NCBI GenBank assembly: GCA_018881555.1
Contig: JACAXG010000014.1
Coordinates: 5,784,697 to 5,848,696, forward strand
Origin: Amblyornis subalaris
Lineage: Eukaryota > Chordata > Aves > Passeriformes > Ptilonorhynchidae
Reading direction: 5' to 3'
Length of the DNA stretch: 64,000 nucleotides
Part shown: positions 36,670 to 49,230 of the stretch, one piece after another
Layout: every line of letters starts with the position of its first letter
Position numbering within the stretch: the first letter of the stretch is position 1
Notes under the pieces: model-generated
Seen by the model: only the letters and a program-made list of their open reading frames with translations
Database searches by the model: none
What the model was told of the DNA's origin: nothing
Translations under genes and position numbers: made by a program

Positions 36670-39599
36670 GTAATGCTTTGCAAATACAATTCCCCTCTAA
36701 TTATGGAATGTTCCTCAAGGACTCCAAATCCATTTTCTATAACTTTATACATCTAAGAGGTTTAGCTGCCTATGAGTGTGTTTTGCTTAGATGCTTTCTA
36801 AGCAAAGAAGAGACTATGAAAAGTCTAAAAATTATGCTCCTAAAATGTGATAGATGGAAGTTTTGGTTTTAAAAAATAATTCTCTTAGTATAAGGCATTG
36901 AGCCCTAATTCTTAATATTGACTTAAAACTTCTTCTGTGTAGATAACATCACTAGGAAGGGTTTATTTGTGCTGCAGAGTGGTTTGTTAGGCCTTGTTGA
37001 ACTAGTAATATAATTTTAACATTAAGGCATCGGTGACAATACTATTCTGTGGGGTTCTTTTCTGTTTTTTGAATAATAATGCTTAAATTCTAAACATGTC
37101 TCTATGTTGCTTAATTTGTATATTTTGTAGAATAAACAATGTATTCTTATCTGAACCTTTAGGCAAATTTTTGTCCAAGTTTCNCCAGGAAAACAGCCAT
37201 CATGATAAGAACAAAACACCTTGAGTAGATCCAGATCAATGCATTCATAGTATCTCTCTAGAAAGAATGCCATTAGCAAAGTCACACAGATTATTGCTTG
37301 AAGAAACATACTGCTGATGTTGGGGGGGAAAAAAGTAAGAATACAGTCTTCCAGCAAAGATACTGCTCGGTGTCTCACTGAAGGAATATCCTCCAGAGAG
37401 CATTCTGGATGAGATGCATGTTTAAACAGTAATTCTGTCTTCAGTTTTGTTTTGTACCTGTCCATCTTTCACCAGAGAAAAATGGTGTATTTTATAGTGC
37501 CTGTTTAAATGAAACTGCGGTCTTGGAAGGGAGGAGGCAAATTAATTTAGCCACTCTATCCTGTGCTACACACAGTGATGATAACAGTAAAAAGGAATTT
37601 TAAAGGCAACCAATCTACTATCATGTGCTGTATCACTTNTTTATTGCTTTTGGAAAGTTATTGTGGAATAGGAGTACAATACAACAAGTCATAAAAAAGG
37701 CTGATTAATTTTATGACTTGTGTTAGCATTTGTAGTTATACATACTAAAAAGGGAGGCAGAAGTCCTCATGCTTCATGGCTTAAGCTGTTGTGGTTAGGC
37801 AGGACTGTTGCTCTCCATGCATGGCTGACTAGATACTTTAAAAAAGAGCTGATTGTCCCCACAACCAGTAGAAAAGAGAAAAAGGTCATTTTGGAAGGAA
37901 CAAGTGCTTAACCATTCCAGGTAGGATGCATGAAGCTTGTTAGTATGGAAGGAATTTTCAACAGCTGAAGTGCCTGGAGCTAAGCATGAGTTTGGGCTGG
38001 CAAATGGCACTCATTTGAGAAAGATAAAAGGCTGCGCAATATCTGTTCCTCAAAAAGCTTTGTGTGGAGGCTGCAGGACAGAATCACCTAGAAGGCAGCT
38101 CATTCTGCTTTTCCTGTGACAGGTGTGGCATGTCTGTTTTATTTCCCTGAGAAGACAGGAATTCTGTGAGGTGAGAATTTCTGGAAAGAAAGAATATTCC
38201 AAGCTAGCAGTCTAGTAGGAGCCAGTGCACNTCTGGCTTACTCTGGATGAACACAACAGCTTGTGTCTGATGTAAAGCTTCTGAACCTCAGTAATCCACG
38301 TGGGATTTTTTTAAAACTCTTAACTTATTGAGAAAATAGGGACTATAGGAAGAAGCCTTGTATAATTCTCTAATGTATTATGGTATATTTTGCCTTGAAG
38401 TGATGGTGAAGTTATTGCTGTTCGGGAGCATAGAGTGTGCTGGTGTTCAGCGGCAGCCTTAATGGAAGAGATCAAAGAGTGGTTTTATCATAAGAAATTG
38501 AGTATAACTATTTTAATAATACTAATAGCTAAAGAGAGAATGCTGAAGACAGCAATGCATTTGAGAACACTGAAGGTTGAATTTGCAGTCTTCCTGTTAA
38601 TTTGAAGAAGCTCAAGAGAGAGATTTCACTTCTGACGTAGGACTCATCACTTATCTGTCAAAAGAGGTGAATGAGCAATTCAGATGATTGGTTGGCTTAA
38701 AATTTGTGAGAATAAAATGATCATCATTCNCTCATCAGTATGTTTCAAAAAGCTGAACAGCAGATTCATCAGTAATGATTAAACATTTATATATAGTTTT
38801 CTCACATTGCTGCTTTTTTTCCCTTAGCCTTGCAGTTTTCCAGAGACAAAATGTGACAGAGGGGGTGGGAGGATATGGAGACAAACATCCCAGACAGATC
38901 GAATGCTCAGGACCTACAAAGCAAATAGTGGGAATTGAAGTCAGTTATTAGTTTTGTGTTAGATTAAGTTAGTAATTAGATTTGCTTTTTCTTTATTACG
39001 GTACATTGTTGTTAATCCTCATTAATCTGAAATTCTGTGCTCTCATGAACTTTTTCCCAAAAATAGGCAATTAGAAGGAATGTAAGAGTGAACTTTATAG
39101 AGAAACTGTAAACTTTAGAAGCTTTTTTTTTTTTACAGAATACTGGTAGGATATTTGCTAGAACATTGTGAAGGCTATTGTAAAACTAAAGCACTCCTAA
39201 AAATATAAACAAAGAAAAAGTCCTGCTGTGTTGCAGAGAACTCTCTTTGTTGTTAAGTTACCCACAAGTTGGTAGATTTCAGTCAGGTTCATCCCTTGTC
39301 AATTCATCTCTTGAGTATTTAATGTAAATCTGTCTAATGGGATTTAATTTACAAAGTGTTTTTTGACACTAGTGACCATATCCTTTGGTGCTGAATGGAA
39401 ATCCTGGAAGTCTGGTATTCNAACACTTCAGTGCTATGTGTATTTTTTCTCTTTGGTTTTAAGTGTCAGTTGTCATACTCACCTGATTCATATCTGAGAA
39501 GAGCAAAGATGAGAAAGATCCAGGATTTCACTAGTGAAAGATCAGTCTCCAGCTGTCTGTGGCATCATNCTGTTCTCTGACTCATCCTATTCTTCCATT

Positions 39600-39695
39600 C
39601 TTCTCCATATTTATGTTGCTGGTCACTCTTGAAGATAAGGACTAGATGGCCAATTGATCTGATCTAGTATGCCTGAGCAGTCTAATTNAATTGAT
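39600..39695 (+). mobile_element. Ancient L3/CR1-clade LINE 3' fragment
   Basis: The phrase ggactagatggccaattgat followed by ctgatctagtatgcc, preceded by a TATGTTGCTGGTCACTCTTGAAGATAAGG-like stretch, resembles the 3' end of old L3/CR1 elements, in which 'GGACTAGATGGACC.TTGGTCTGACCCAGTATGGC' is conserved. It is short and diverged. It belongs to a different subfamily from the avian CR1 tails at 13 and 15 kb. Confidence 0.55.
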
Positions 39696-40569
39696 AGGAA
39701 GTATAATGCAAGCATTCATGCAGTGATCTCACGTAAAGATCTCATTTTTTTACGACCTCCTAATGCCTTTTCCTGTGCAATAGGTGTAANTTTTTTTATA
39801 CTTCTAAAATAGTAAAGCCAAGGCATGAATAGTTTAAGTTACTTGAATGATATCAAACACCGTGTGAATAATAGAGCCAGGTATACAAAGACTCACAGCG
39901 TTCTGCTACAGCCAGTAAAATTACTCAGATCAAAATGCTTTTCTAGCTAGAATCTTTTGATCTTTTGTAACCTTTTTTAGTCTGCAAAATACAGTCATTG
40001 ATCAATACTGAATCATCATAGTGACTGCAGTGCAAAGCTCCATTGTAGGCTGCAAACAAATCTACCTCCTCTAACAAAACAGGTGAGTGGAACAGATAAT
40101 CAGAACTGACTGTTACTGGAAAGGTTTGTAGCACAACATAATGATNTTTTATGAGGCTTTGAACATCTATTTTATGTAGTTCCACATGTCAGTTGTTCAT
40201 TATACTGAGTTTATAGTCAACTCTGATCATGTGAAGTTTGAATCATTAATTCTATGAAAGGAATAGTTGGAAGAGTCCTTTGGTTTCCATATTATACGAT
40301 CCTCATCCAAAACAAATAAAGTTTTNTGCCAAGTGCTGCACTGGTGCAAATCAAGCCTGTCTTCTTTTCAGTCAGAGGAAGGGCATGGAATGATAAAGGA
40401 TATATATCTCCTCCTATTAAACTACAGCCTTNTGATATTATTATATGTGTTTCTCCTTCGTAGTTTGCTACCTGTCAGAGAAAATAAAGAGCACCATATT
40501 TAATAAACTCTGGCTGTGCCGTCTTGCACTATGATATCAATAGGCAAACGATACCATAATTTCTAGGTA

Positions 40570-40590
40570 TTTGGGCTATGCTAGCCCAAA
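40570..40590. repeat. 9-bp perfect hairpin with 3-nt loop
   Basis: tttgggcta at 40570-40578 and tagcccaaa at 40582-40590 are exact reverse complements around a TGC loop. The stem includes five G:C-type positions in AT-rich surroundings. Too short for a miRNA precursor. No role is apparent. Confidence 0.75.
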
Positions 40591-43500
40591 CATGAATCCA
40601 AGAAAACAAATAGAGAAAGATGCCAGCATNATCTGTGGCAGTGCACGTTACTGTATCTACCAAATCTGAAGTCGTTGTACATAACAGTAGGAATATAACA
40701 GTGTTCTGCAGATGTCTCTTACTGGCATTTGAAAGAAGTACAAGTTAAATAGGGAAGTCTGATCTAATTCAGACATCCTGTATATGAAACCTTACAGNCG
40801 TTTATACCAATACTCTCAGATTTTGTTTTTGTGATCGCTGTAAGTTCTGTTCCTTTTTTAAACAGAAGTTCATTAAAAGAATTAAACATCAACAATGTGA
40901 AGCATTTTTTATATATCTTCTCCCTACTCCCACCTGAAGCCTCAAGAGTTTTTCTACCAGAATTGTAAATGATCAAGATATATTTTCAGAATTCTCTTCT
41001 GTGCCGGTATTTTTTGTGTGATGCTTTGCTTTTGATTGCTGTAAAGCAGGTAAAGAATCAAAATAGTNTGAGGTTATGAAATTCAACCATACCACGTGAA
41101 GCCTTTTCAACTCTCTTTGATGTTGACTGTGGCACATTTATTCTGTATCACATTAGGCCATCCTAGTTCAGAGCCTCCTTAAAGGACTTTATTTGAGACG
41201 TCACTTATTTTCAAAAGCTCTTCATCTGAAGAGTTTTATTTCTGGATTCTTCATTGTAGTTCAGAAAAGATGATCAAATAGCAAGAAGTTTAGTCATTAA
41301 GCTCTCCATACTAAGATTTGTCTTGGAGACACAAGATCTCTGAATATCTGTTTTTAAAAGGAGAATGTGTTGTTAGCAGGCAACATGGTTAATCAAATAG
41401 AAATCTAGTGGGGAAAAATATTAGGGATACCNCGTTTAGGTGGTGTACTGCTTATACACAAAAAAAAGCAAAGGCTTTTTGTTACAGGGACATGTCTAGT
41501 TTTGACATATTTAGTACAAATATTTTAAAATTCAGTAATACTGTACATTGCGTAGATTCAGTGTTGATTTTTGTATATGCAATTTGATAGTACCACACAA
41601 TATTTTTTCCAAGATTCTATAAATTATTAAGTATATACTATTTTGCATTTATTCACTTTTCTAAGTATGTCATTTTGTTGCATTAANTGTTTTTGTAAGT
41701 CCTGCTGATGCATAAATGCTTATGATGATTACATTTCTTCACTGAAAGTTCTGTGTTTGAACTTAATTAAAACTGACATAAAATACGTAGTAGATAAGGT
41801 TTTGCACTCAAATTGACATGGTGATCTGTCAAATGCAGTTTTATCCTGATTACTTCAGCTCAATTAGTGTCCCCTAAGTCACATGGCCATGGATGTTTGA
41901 TGATGTTTGAAATTTCTAGTTTAACTGTGATTCCAGGCTGATGTATGTTTATTCAATGTTGATTTTCATTTTTTTTTCATCTTAAAAACTGCATTTCTTG
42001 AAGTTATTCAGTGTACCTTATCTCTGCAAGCTACTGAAATAACTTCTGGTTTTGTGATCCAGGAGCTATTGAAATCCTTGAATTCAGTTAATACTTGATC
42101 CTTCTATATTGCAGTTAAATGTGCATGTAGGGATTTTTTTTTTTTAAATGATTAGCAAAAATCTTGTCAGATGAGTTCGATTTTCAAACCTGAGTCCCTA
42201 AAGATGCTTTTTAAAATCCAGTACTCAAATGCTCAGAAAACTGTCTTATTATAGGTGTTTAGCATGATCAGGATCCAAGAATTTAACCAACATGTTTGAA
42301 AATGAGGCTCAAGCTTTTACTCCTCTATGTATAAGCTTGGGATGAGGTAAAAGTAAAAAAAAGAAACAATCATAACTCATGTTCTTTTAACATAACTACT
42401 GCAAATAGAAGGTTTTTGCTCATCTGATGTAGTAAAATTGTCAGTTAAATGAGTGGAAAATAACCATGCAGTTTTAAAAACAACCATGTAAATGTGAGAG
42501 AAGGTAGTCATTTGGTATGAGACAATTTACAGATTCCAAGCCAAGGAAGAAATAAATAAAAAAATAACAGTAAATACATTTGTGTTGTTCTCTTTCAGAT
42601 GTAGCTTTTGACTTANGTAAACTCAGTGTATCCCAAATAACGTTAAGCTAAATTCTCCTCATAGTTTTCCAGAGAATACAGGAAAAAAAAGGAGAAAGTT
42701 GTCAAGATCTTTAAAATACAGCATTAGCAAGAGAGGTTTGTTGTCAGAACTGTTTAAAGGGGATTAAATTTCACTTCTGCTGTACACTCCAAAGAGTGCT
42801 TCCAGCCTTTTCATCTGGTGTGCTAAGCCTTTAAGCCCAAGTCACTTTAAGCTGACTACTGTGTTACATGACTATTAACTTGAATATCTGATTCTAGAAT
42901 ATGTGTATTGCCAGCAGTTAATTTTCTATGTCTTTATTGTCAGCTGGAGATTGGATAGCTGATGTTGATTAAGGAAAAACAGTGAAGTCAGTTGTCTTCA
43001 AAAGGATTTATCTTCTTTTTTCTGAAAAAGGGCCTTAAGGAACAAATATCTAAAGTGGTGTAGTAAAAGGAAAGGAAATCAGTTTTGACTTTAAAATCTT
43101 TATTTTTTAAGAAGAGTAAATTGGCTCTAGAATGGTTGTAGGTGAGAAACAGCAGCAAGAAGTAACTTGCATAGCTTAGATTAAATTTAAGCTACTTAAT
43201 CAACATGCATGGCTTAACCTGTTTTCACATTGTTTTAAAAGACTCCTTGGGAGCCCTTTGGATTATTTTTTTTTTAATGAAATATTTTTTTTTAAATTCT
43301 AAAAAATATGTGTGAATTAATAGAACGCACACAATTCATCCATATGGCATTTTAGAAATTTTACAGTAACTTGCATCAGAAGAGCAAAGTTAATTTCACG
43401 ACAAATCAAAATATTAACTTGCTGTGATTGATTGTTGCAGTCATGTACTGTGGTTTATTTTTAATTAACTGCCTGGCTTGCATTTTCTTTACTGTTTTGT

Positions 43501-44019
43501 TCAAGCAAAACCTGAATTGTCATAGAAAAGAGATCTATTGATAACAGAGGAGGTTTTGTCTGAGTGACAAATAGAATAAATATTGCCAGTACATTTTTTT
43601 TTTTTTTTAAAGAAAGATCCTAGCAGTTGGCTTGCTTTTTCCAAATACCAATGAAGACTGGGGAATTAAAATACATTGTGTTTTATTTCAAGAGAATTTT
43701 AAAGTAAATTTACTATATGAAGTCCCAGCAAATGGACCTTGAAGAACAGTGTTGCAATGATGTGTTGTTTTTATTTCACATGCTGCAGTAAACTCCCCAC
43801 TTGCATATTGCACACGTGTCGGGAAACAAAGCCTGGGAACAAACTGTTAGAAATTGATCTGTGGGAGGATAATAGCCTGGAAGATACGGAGCAGAATGAT
43901 CCGTGGAATATTTTAATTTGGGTCTGTGGCAGTTGGGGTGTTGCCATGGAAGGGATTCTGTCCGGAGATGCCTCTAAGCCCAGCTCTGTCTCGGGGGGAG
44001 CGTGCCCGAGTGGCAGAGA

Positions 44020-44020
<1 letters not shown>

Positions 44021-44090
<70 letters not shown>

Positions 44091-44100
44091 TCTGTCCCTG
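44021..44100. repeat. (TGTCCC)13 hexanucleotide array; minus-strand G-quadruplex motif
   Basis: Thirteen TGTCCC units: eleven perfect copies from 44021 to 44086, a variant TGTCTC at 44087, then one perfect copy. On the minus strand this reads (GGGACA)n, that is GGG runs separated by exactly three bases, the canonical G3N3 quadruplex pattern repeated about twelve times. The + strand is the coding strand of NAALADL2, so the G-rich strand is the template and the nascent RNA is C-rich. All six reading frames are open through the array, which produces long artificial dipeptide-repeat frames. Confidence 0.95.
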
Positions 44101-45030
44101 CAGGGCTGGGCTCAGGCAGCACAATTGCTGCCTTTCCAGTTGGAGCACTCTAAGGCATTTTCATTTCTCTCCAATAGGAGGTATGACCTTTCAGATGAGG
44201 TGGATGCTAATACAGTCTATTGTGATGCAAATGAAACATTTGGGAGATATCAGCTCCCCGTGGTTGGTTGTTTGGTTTCCATTGTCACAAACCGCAGGAA
44301 TTCGTGTGGTTACTGTGTCCCACCTTTTTTTTAATCTATTTAAACTCAGACATTTACTCTGCTCTGTTCTACAGTCTCAACCGGCATGGCAGTACTGGCA
44401 AGTTCCTTACCTTTTAGCAGCTTTTGAAATTGTTCTGCCTTTATATTTCCTCCGTTTCCTNAGATGATACCAGCTAAGCCAAAAAGCCTGGCTTCTGCTG
44501 GCATATGTTCACAAGAACAGCACCAAAGGCTGTGCTGGCAAAGTCATGGAGAGGTCTGACTGTTCCCATCTGATTTAACATAGGAGCTTTTCTCCAGCAG
44601 AAAACATAACATAAACCAGGTATAATTCTGTGAGTGTTACTGATAGGTTGACCTGGGTGAAGGATTAGGTTAGAAAAACCTATAAAGATTAAGGCCAATT
44701 TCATTATCACAGACTTATGTAAATCCTACTCTTTTAAGTTTTTTTTTGTGTGTGTGTTCTATTCTGGCAGCATTTATTGAGTGAATTCAGTGATCTTTTA
44801 ACTCACGTAGTAGAGATCTGTTTTGAGATTCCAGCTTTGAACCACACTGCTAAAATGGGACTAAGAAAATGATGTAATATTTCATGTTTTAATCTCTGGT
44901 TCCTCTTCAGTATTTTTTAACCTTCTTTTTTTTTTTTTTAATGTATGTGCAATTTATATCTGTGGCCTGTAGATTTCTTGGCTGGATAAATAAGTTTAAC
45001 ATTTTCTTTTTTTTTTTAATCTTTTGACAG

Positions 45031-45123
45031 GCAAAAAAATAATCAGTCTGAACATTCAGTCTGTCACAACTTACAAGACAATTTCTAATGTCATTGGGTA
45101 TTTAAAAGGAGCTGTATTTCCTG
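45031..45123 (+). CDS. NAALADL2: NAALADL2 internal exon: start of peptidase-like core
   Basis: This 93-nt exon completes a Gly codon, encodes 30 residues (KKIISLNIQSVTTYKTISNV then IGYLKGAVFP), and leaves one base of an Asp codon. The order NVIGxLxGAVxPD is a well-conserved element of the GCPII/transferrin-receptor peptidase-like domain: a beta strand and turn that lead directly into the first metal-ligand motif. Acceptor cttttgacag with a long T-rich tract; donor gtaagt at 45124. Both borders are phase 1, giving a symmetric exon. The frame is too short to stand out as an open reading frame, so the exon is recognised by similarity, borders and phase fit together. Confidence 0.93.
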
Positions 45124-46713
45124 GTAAGTATCCCTTTGTCATTTATATTGATTATTTGTTTCGTGATGGCTGGGAGTCATAGCTGGGGTCAGGATCCTAT
45201 TTTGCCAGATAATGCACTAATAGAGAGGAAGGAAAAAGACTTTTTTGTAGTNATTTTTGTGATTTATGACAAGATAGAACATGAGGGTTAAACAAGAATG
45301 AGCTGAAGGGGATATTGTAGTTACAATAAGCACAATTTTACCCAAGCAGCAGGTGTTGCACACAGACCACAGAGAGTATCAGTAGTTTGTACCAAGTAAC
45401 TGTGTTATGGTTTTAATTTTAATATGATTTTAACACTTGCTGCAGCCTTATTTTTTGTTTCAATCATGCCTTAAGCTAGTTTTATACAATTCCATGAATA
45501 ATAATTACTGTTCTCTACGTCTGATAATTGAACAATAAGACTCCAAGTGCACCTGGGACATAAAGCACAAACCCCCTCTGTCCTCTGGTGCTGCACATAG
45601 ATAATGTGATAATCAGGATATCGTAAGAATGAAGATCATTTTGAGATTATTCTGTCAGTAAGTGAATTTACCTAAAAGGTGAAGGGTTTCTGCAACATGA
45701 ATGAATGCTGCTGCTGATTACTACAGAGTGCAAACAATTCCTAGTGTGCAGATCATCATTATCGAAACATCTTCACACTTGCCTTAATACTCTTTTATTA
45801 GATTAAGGAGAAAGGATGGAAATTTATTTATAGTCCCTTAGGAGGTGGGCCAGTCATTTCATATTTTAAGTGATGGAATGAAGGAGGTGAAGAAAATTAA
45901 AGTTTATTCCTGTTGGCGAAATAACGACTCAGTTTTNTGTGTGTGTAACTCTGTACTCCTCACCAGAATTTTTATTTGTTTAAAGCAACAGAGAAAACAA
46001 TTAGCACAGTGGATTTAATTTCCTTCATGAATTTGAAGTTGCCAGTCTACTATTATTAATGTTTTGCAAATATCTGTCATGGAATTGGAAAGGCAGAAAC
46101 TGCCATGTTTAGACATCCTGTCTACCGAATTGTGAAACAGAGGCAAGAAAAATAATAAAATCATGCACCAGTTTCTTTATAAGAAGTCCTCTGTCTTCTC
46201 TATACCTTAATCTTTCATCTTACTATTGCATTCTTAATAAGAAACTACTTTTTAAAGGTTTGTCAATATATGCTGAACTNGAAGAATTGAAAGATATATA
46301 GAGAAGTGAAGTCAGTAGCAGAAGCGAAGTCAGCACCCAGATGGCAACAGTTTGTCCCATGGATGTCTGGCTTAACAAGGACCATAGCAACTGCCTTCTA
46401 ACATAGGCACAAGTTAAATGTCTAATGCACTGTACTGTTTTGTACAGAATCGATGTTAAACCTTTGTTTCTTTCTCTCCTCTTCCTGTTGACACTACAGG
46501 CATTCCTCCTAAACTGCTTTGAATCTCGATATTTTCATGGCATTGATTCTCTGTCATTTTGATGGGGTTTTACTCGTTTCACACACATGAAATATTCACC
46601 TTTATGTTCACAGAAGTGCAGAAAGAAGGCACAATTTATCTTTAGTGCTTAATGAAAGACTGCAGAGCATCACCAGGGGTGGAATTTATTTTTTTTTTTT
46701 GCTTAAAGACCAC

Positions 46714-46716
<3 letters not shown>

Positions 46717-46741
<25 letters not shown>
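46717..46741. repeat. (CA)n dinucleotide microsatellite
   Basis: About twelve perfect CA units following a T-rich run, then AGAGATAAGC. Intronic. Confidence 0.95.
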
Positions 46742-46744
<3 letters not shown>

Positions 46745-48569
46745 ATAAGCACATCTATGTAATGGTGGTCTTAGCTGACATTTGATCTGAGAAGTAAGAA
46801 TGAGCATCTGAAATATAACTAAGATGTTAAAATATTTAGGAGTAAATGAAATGTGAAAGTTGGTAGCATCTTAAAACCCAAAAAACATAACACTGATTTT
46901 ATGGCTCTATTGGACATGTTTGAAAATTGGATGTATAACAAGAAAAGACAGGATTAAGAGACTCCTTTTAATGATAAATCCCTGTTGTCCAGCCCATCAC
47001 TACCCTGAACACTATCCTGTCTTACCACCTTCAAGGGTATCTGATGGATGTTTTTTTTCTCTATCTCTAGTCCTTTCTCTACTTTTTTTTTGCCATGTGA
47101 CTCTGAGGAAGGACAGCTGCTGCCTCTGCAAGCATGACCATCCTTTTCCCTATGCTNTTCCTGTAGTCATTTGCTTTAGGGTATTGCCTCTCTTTGGGGG
47201 AGAGATGTGCAAAGATGAAGAATTTCAGAGGAGGCACCAGCTGTTATGTATTGCCCCTGTTCATTCAGCTGGCATCTCCTGCAGTCAGTTGCTGCCTGTA
47301 GCTTCCTCTCCNTCAAAATATCCTACATTATTTTAATAAGGTCTCTTTCCTTTCACATAGTCTNTTCACAGGCTAAACAGAAATTGTTATACAGGGCAAG
47401 CATTGATCCTGTCTGATCCCCCCGTGTTTGGGGCACTTCCTTTAAAGACCCAGAAGCCTCTAAGGCCATTCATTTTGGTTCCCANTTCCTATTATTGAGT
47501 TGAAGATCCTATGGTTTTTCGTTGTCAGTGCAGCCTATAATTAAGTGTTTCATGGTGCATCACACAAGTTGCAAAATTACGTGATTTAGATTGCATTTTG
47601 TTACATTAAATTATTATGTAAGTCTAGATTGGCACTTTGCGTATCTGTTTTTAGAAAGAAATTCTAGTTTACATACCTACACAATCCCCAAGCAGTTGAT
47701 TAAAAATGTTGTGTTATAGGTACATAACAGATCCTCTCTTTGTAAAGCATTTTGGATTCTTTATTAAAAAAACATGCCCAAGTATCTTGTTGAACAATAC
47801 TGGTAAAAGTCCAGTTTGATAGAGAATACTTTTCTAATCAAAGTATGTTTGTGTTCCATTAAAATTGTTTCTAAGCAGCAGTCACTGCAAAAAATACTGA
47901 GTAGATATTTTAATTTTATAAGCAAATACAAAATTTTGGAACCTCTGAGTTGCTGCATTGTGATGAACTGACAGCAAGGGAATGAAACCACTTGGGTAAA
48001 GAAAGAAAAAGAAAACTTGTGCACTTTTTGGAATCCAAATGACACCCAGAGACTGTTGTGGATCTGTCATCACCTGATAACTATTCTTCTGTTGTCTATC
48101 TGTGACCTGAAATAGGGAAAGAACACCTTTAAAAGACTAGATTTGGACCAGAAGGAGACTTTGCAAAATATCAGAACAAAACCAGTGAACAATCCTTCAA
48201 AGAAGCTTTAGTTGTGAATTCATCTCACATGGAGGGTCTAATAGTTTAATAGCTCATTCAGAAGAACTCTGCTTTGACTTTTGACAGACCTCAGTCACAC
48301 CAGTCATTCATGTTATTTCTTAACACATGATCAGCTCTGGAATAAAACAGGGGTTTTTTTCCCTTGTGCGTGGTGTTAGGGTTATATATAATGCCTTGAG
48401 AGATGAAGATTTAATTTTATTTCTCANAAAAAAAGAGGTTTTTTTCTAGGTAACCACAGGCATGTTCTTTATTTCAGGTTGAAACTTCTTGCTTTTCATT
48501 CTATAAAATGCTTTTTTCCAGCATTAACAAAGCTGCTGGGGCTGACTTACCATTTCTGTACCANTCATT

Positions 48570-48860
48570 TTCTCTGTTCCTCTGTCATGTCTCCTCTCTA
48601 AACCTGCAGTCCAGGTATTTTAATGTCTCCTTACACGGAAGGCTAAGTCCTGATCTCTAATCTGGTTACCAGCTGCTCAACTGCTGTTTCTGCCNTGTCT
48701 TTTTTGAGATAGGGTGGTGAGCACTGAACACAGTCTTCCAGGTGAGGGAGTACTAATGCTTTGTGTATTTTCTTTATGTTTCCCATTGTACTGCCACACC
48801 TCTTGCTTTCTTTTTTTTTGGTGGTTTTTCTTTTTCGGGATGCTAATGTGTGTATTGAAG
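48570..48860 (-). mobile_element. Ancient CR1/L3-clade LINE interior, antisense
   Basis: On the + strand the order is ctgtcatgtctcctctctaa, acctgcagtccaggtatttt, aatgtctccttacacggaag, then after about 80 bases ttttttgagatagggtggtg, agcactgaacacagtcttcc, aggtgagggagtactaatgc and a TATTTTCTTTATGTTTCCCA block. This order and wording match the antisense of the interior of old CR1/L3 elements, in which phrases such as 'TTTTGAGATGGGGTGACCAGAACTG' and 'ACACAGTATTCCAGGTGTGGGCGCACCA' are conserved. The copy is heavily mutated and has no open coding frame. It ends about 420 bases before the next exon. Confidence 0.68.
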
Positions 48861-49230
48861 ATTGTTTCCTGCTTCCTAGTTTGTGTTTTTTTCATAACAC
48901 TCTAATGTGAGCATGGAAATATTAGATGGTCTCTATGAAGAAGTCCTGGCTGTAAAAATGGTCTATATCAGATCTATAAGGAGAGTTACAAGCAAACAAC
49001 GAAGGCAAGGGCATGGAGATGAAATTTATACATGTATTTATTTACTTGTCCATTTTTAAGTAGTACTCACAGTTTTCTGTATATTTGTTGTATGTCTTGC
49101 ATGTGATCATATACATTTTTATTGACAGCTTTGTGTTATGTTAACATTACAGGCTACTAATACAGTTCATTTTTAGGGTTATTTGGAATTCTTTTAATGT
49201 TAGTATCCAGAAAAAAGAATTTTCTCGCCT

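Larger units (their letters stand above)
36670..45030 (+). other. NAALADL2: NAALADL2 intron, 8.4 kb
   Basis: AT-rich intron with donor gtaatg and acceptor cttttgacag. It holds an L3/CR1-like relic near 39.6 kb, a small perfect hairpin at 40.57 kb and a G+C-rich hexanucleotide array at 44.02 kb. The 242-codon open frame at 43739-44467 runs straight through that array, which has no stop in any of the six frames, and is not a convincing gene. The 147-codon minus-strand frame at 37022-37465 shows no recognisable domain. Otherwise nothing supportable. Confidence 0.85.

Noticed and set aside
37022..37465. 147-codon minus-strand open frame containing an N
   Set aside because: No recognisable domain, no adjacent promoter or poly-A signal, and irregular composition; regarded as chance.
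40230..40310. Possible CR1 3' end in antisense (gaatcattaattctatg, agttggaagagtccttt)
   Set aside because: Only two loose word matches; no ordered set of blocks, so not reported as an element.
44148..44334. Exon-like frame after caatag (RYDLSDEVDANTVYCDANET)
   Set aside because: No donor in a plausible place, not part of NAALADL2, and the phase does not fit the neighbouring exons.
43739..44467. 242-codon + strand open frame, and overlapping frames on both strands
   Set aside because: They exist because the TGTCCC array has no stop codon in any frame. Outside the array there is no recognisable domain, no splice borders and no start context, and the dipeptide repeats (CP, PV, SL, GQ, GT) are pure translations of the microsatellite.
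46920..47336. 138-codon + strand open frame containing Ns
   Set aside because: Low-complexity hydrophobic runs come from T-rich DNA. No similarity recognised and no splice borders.
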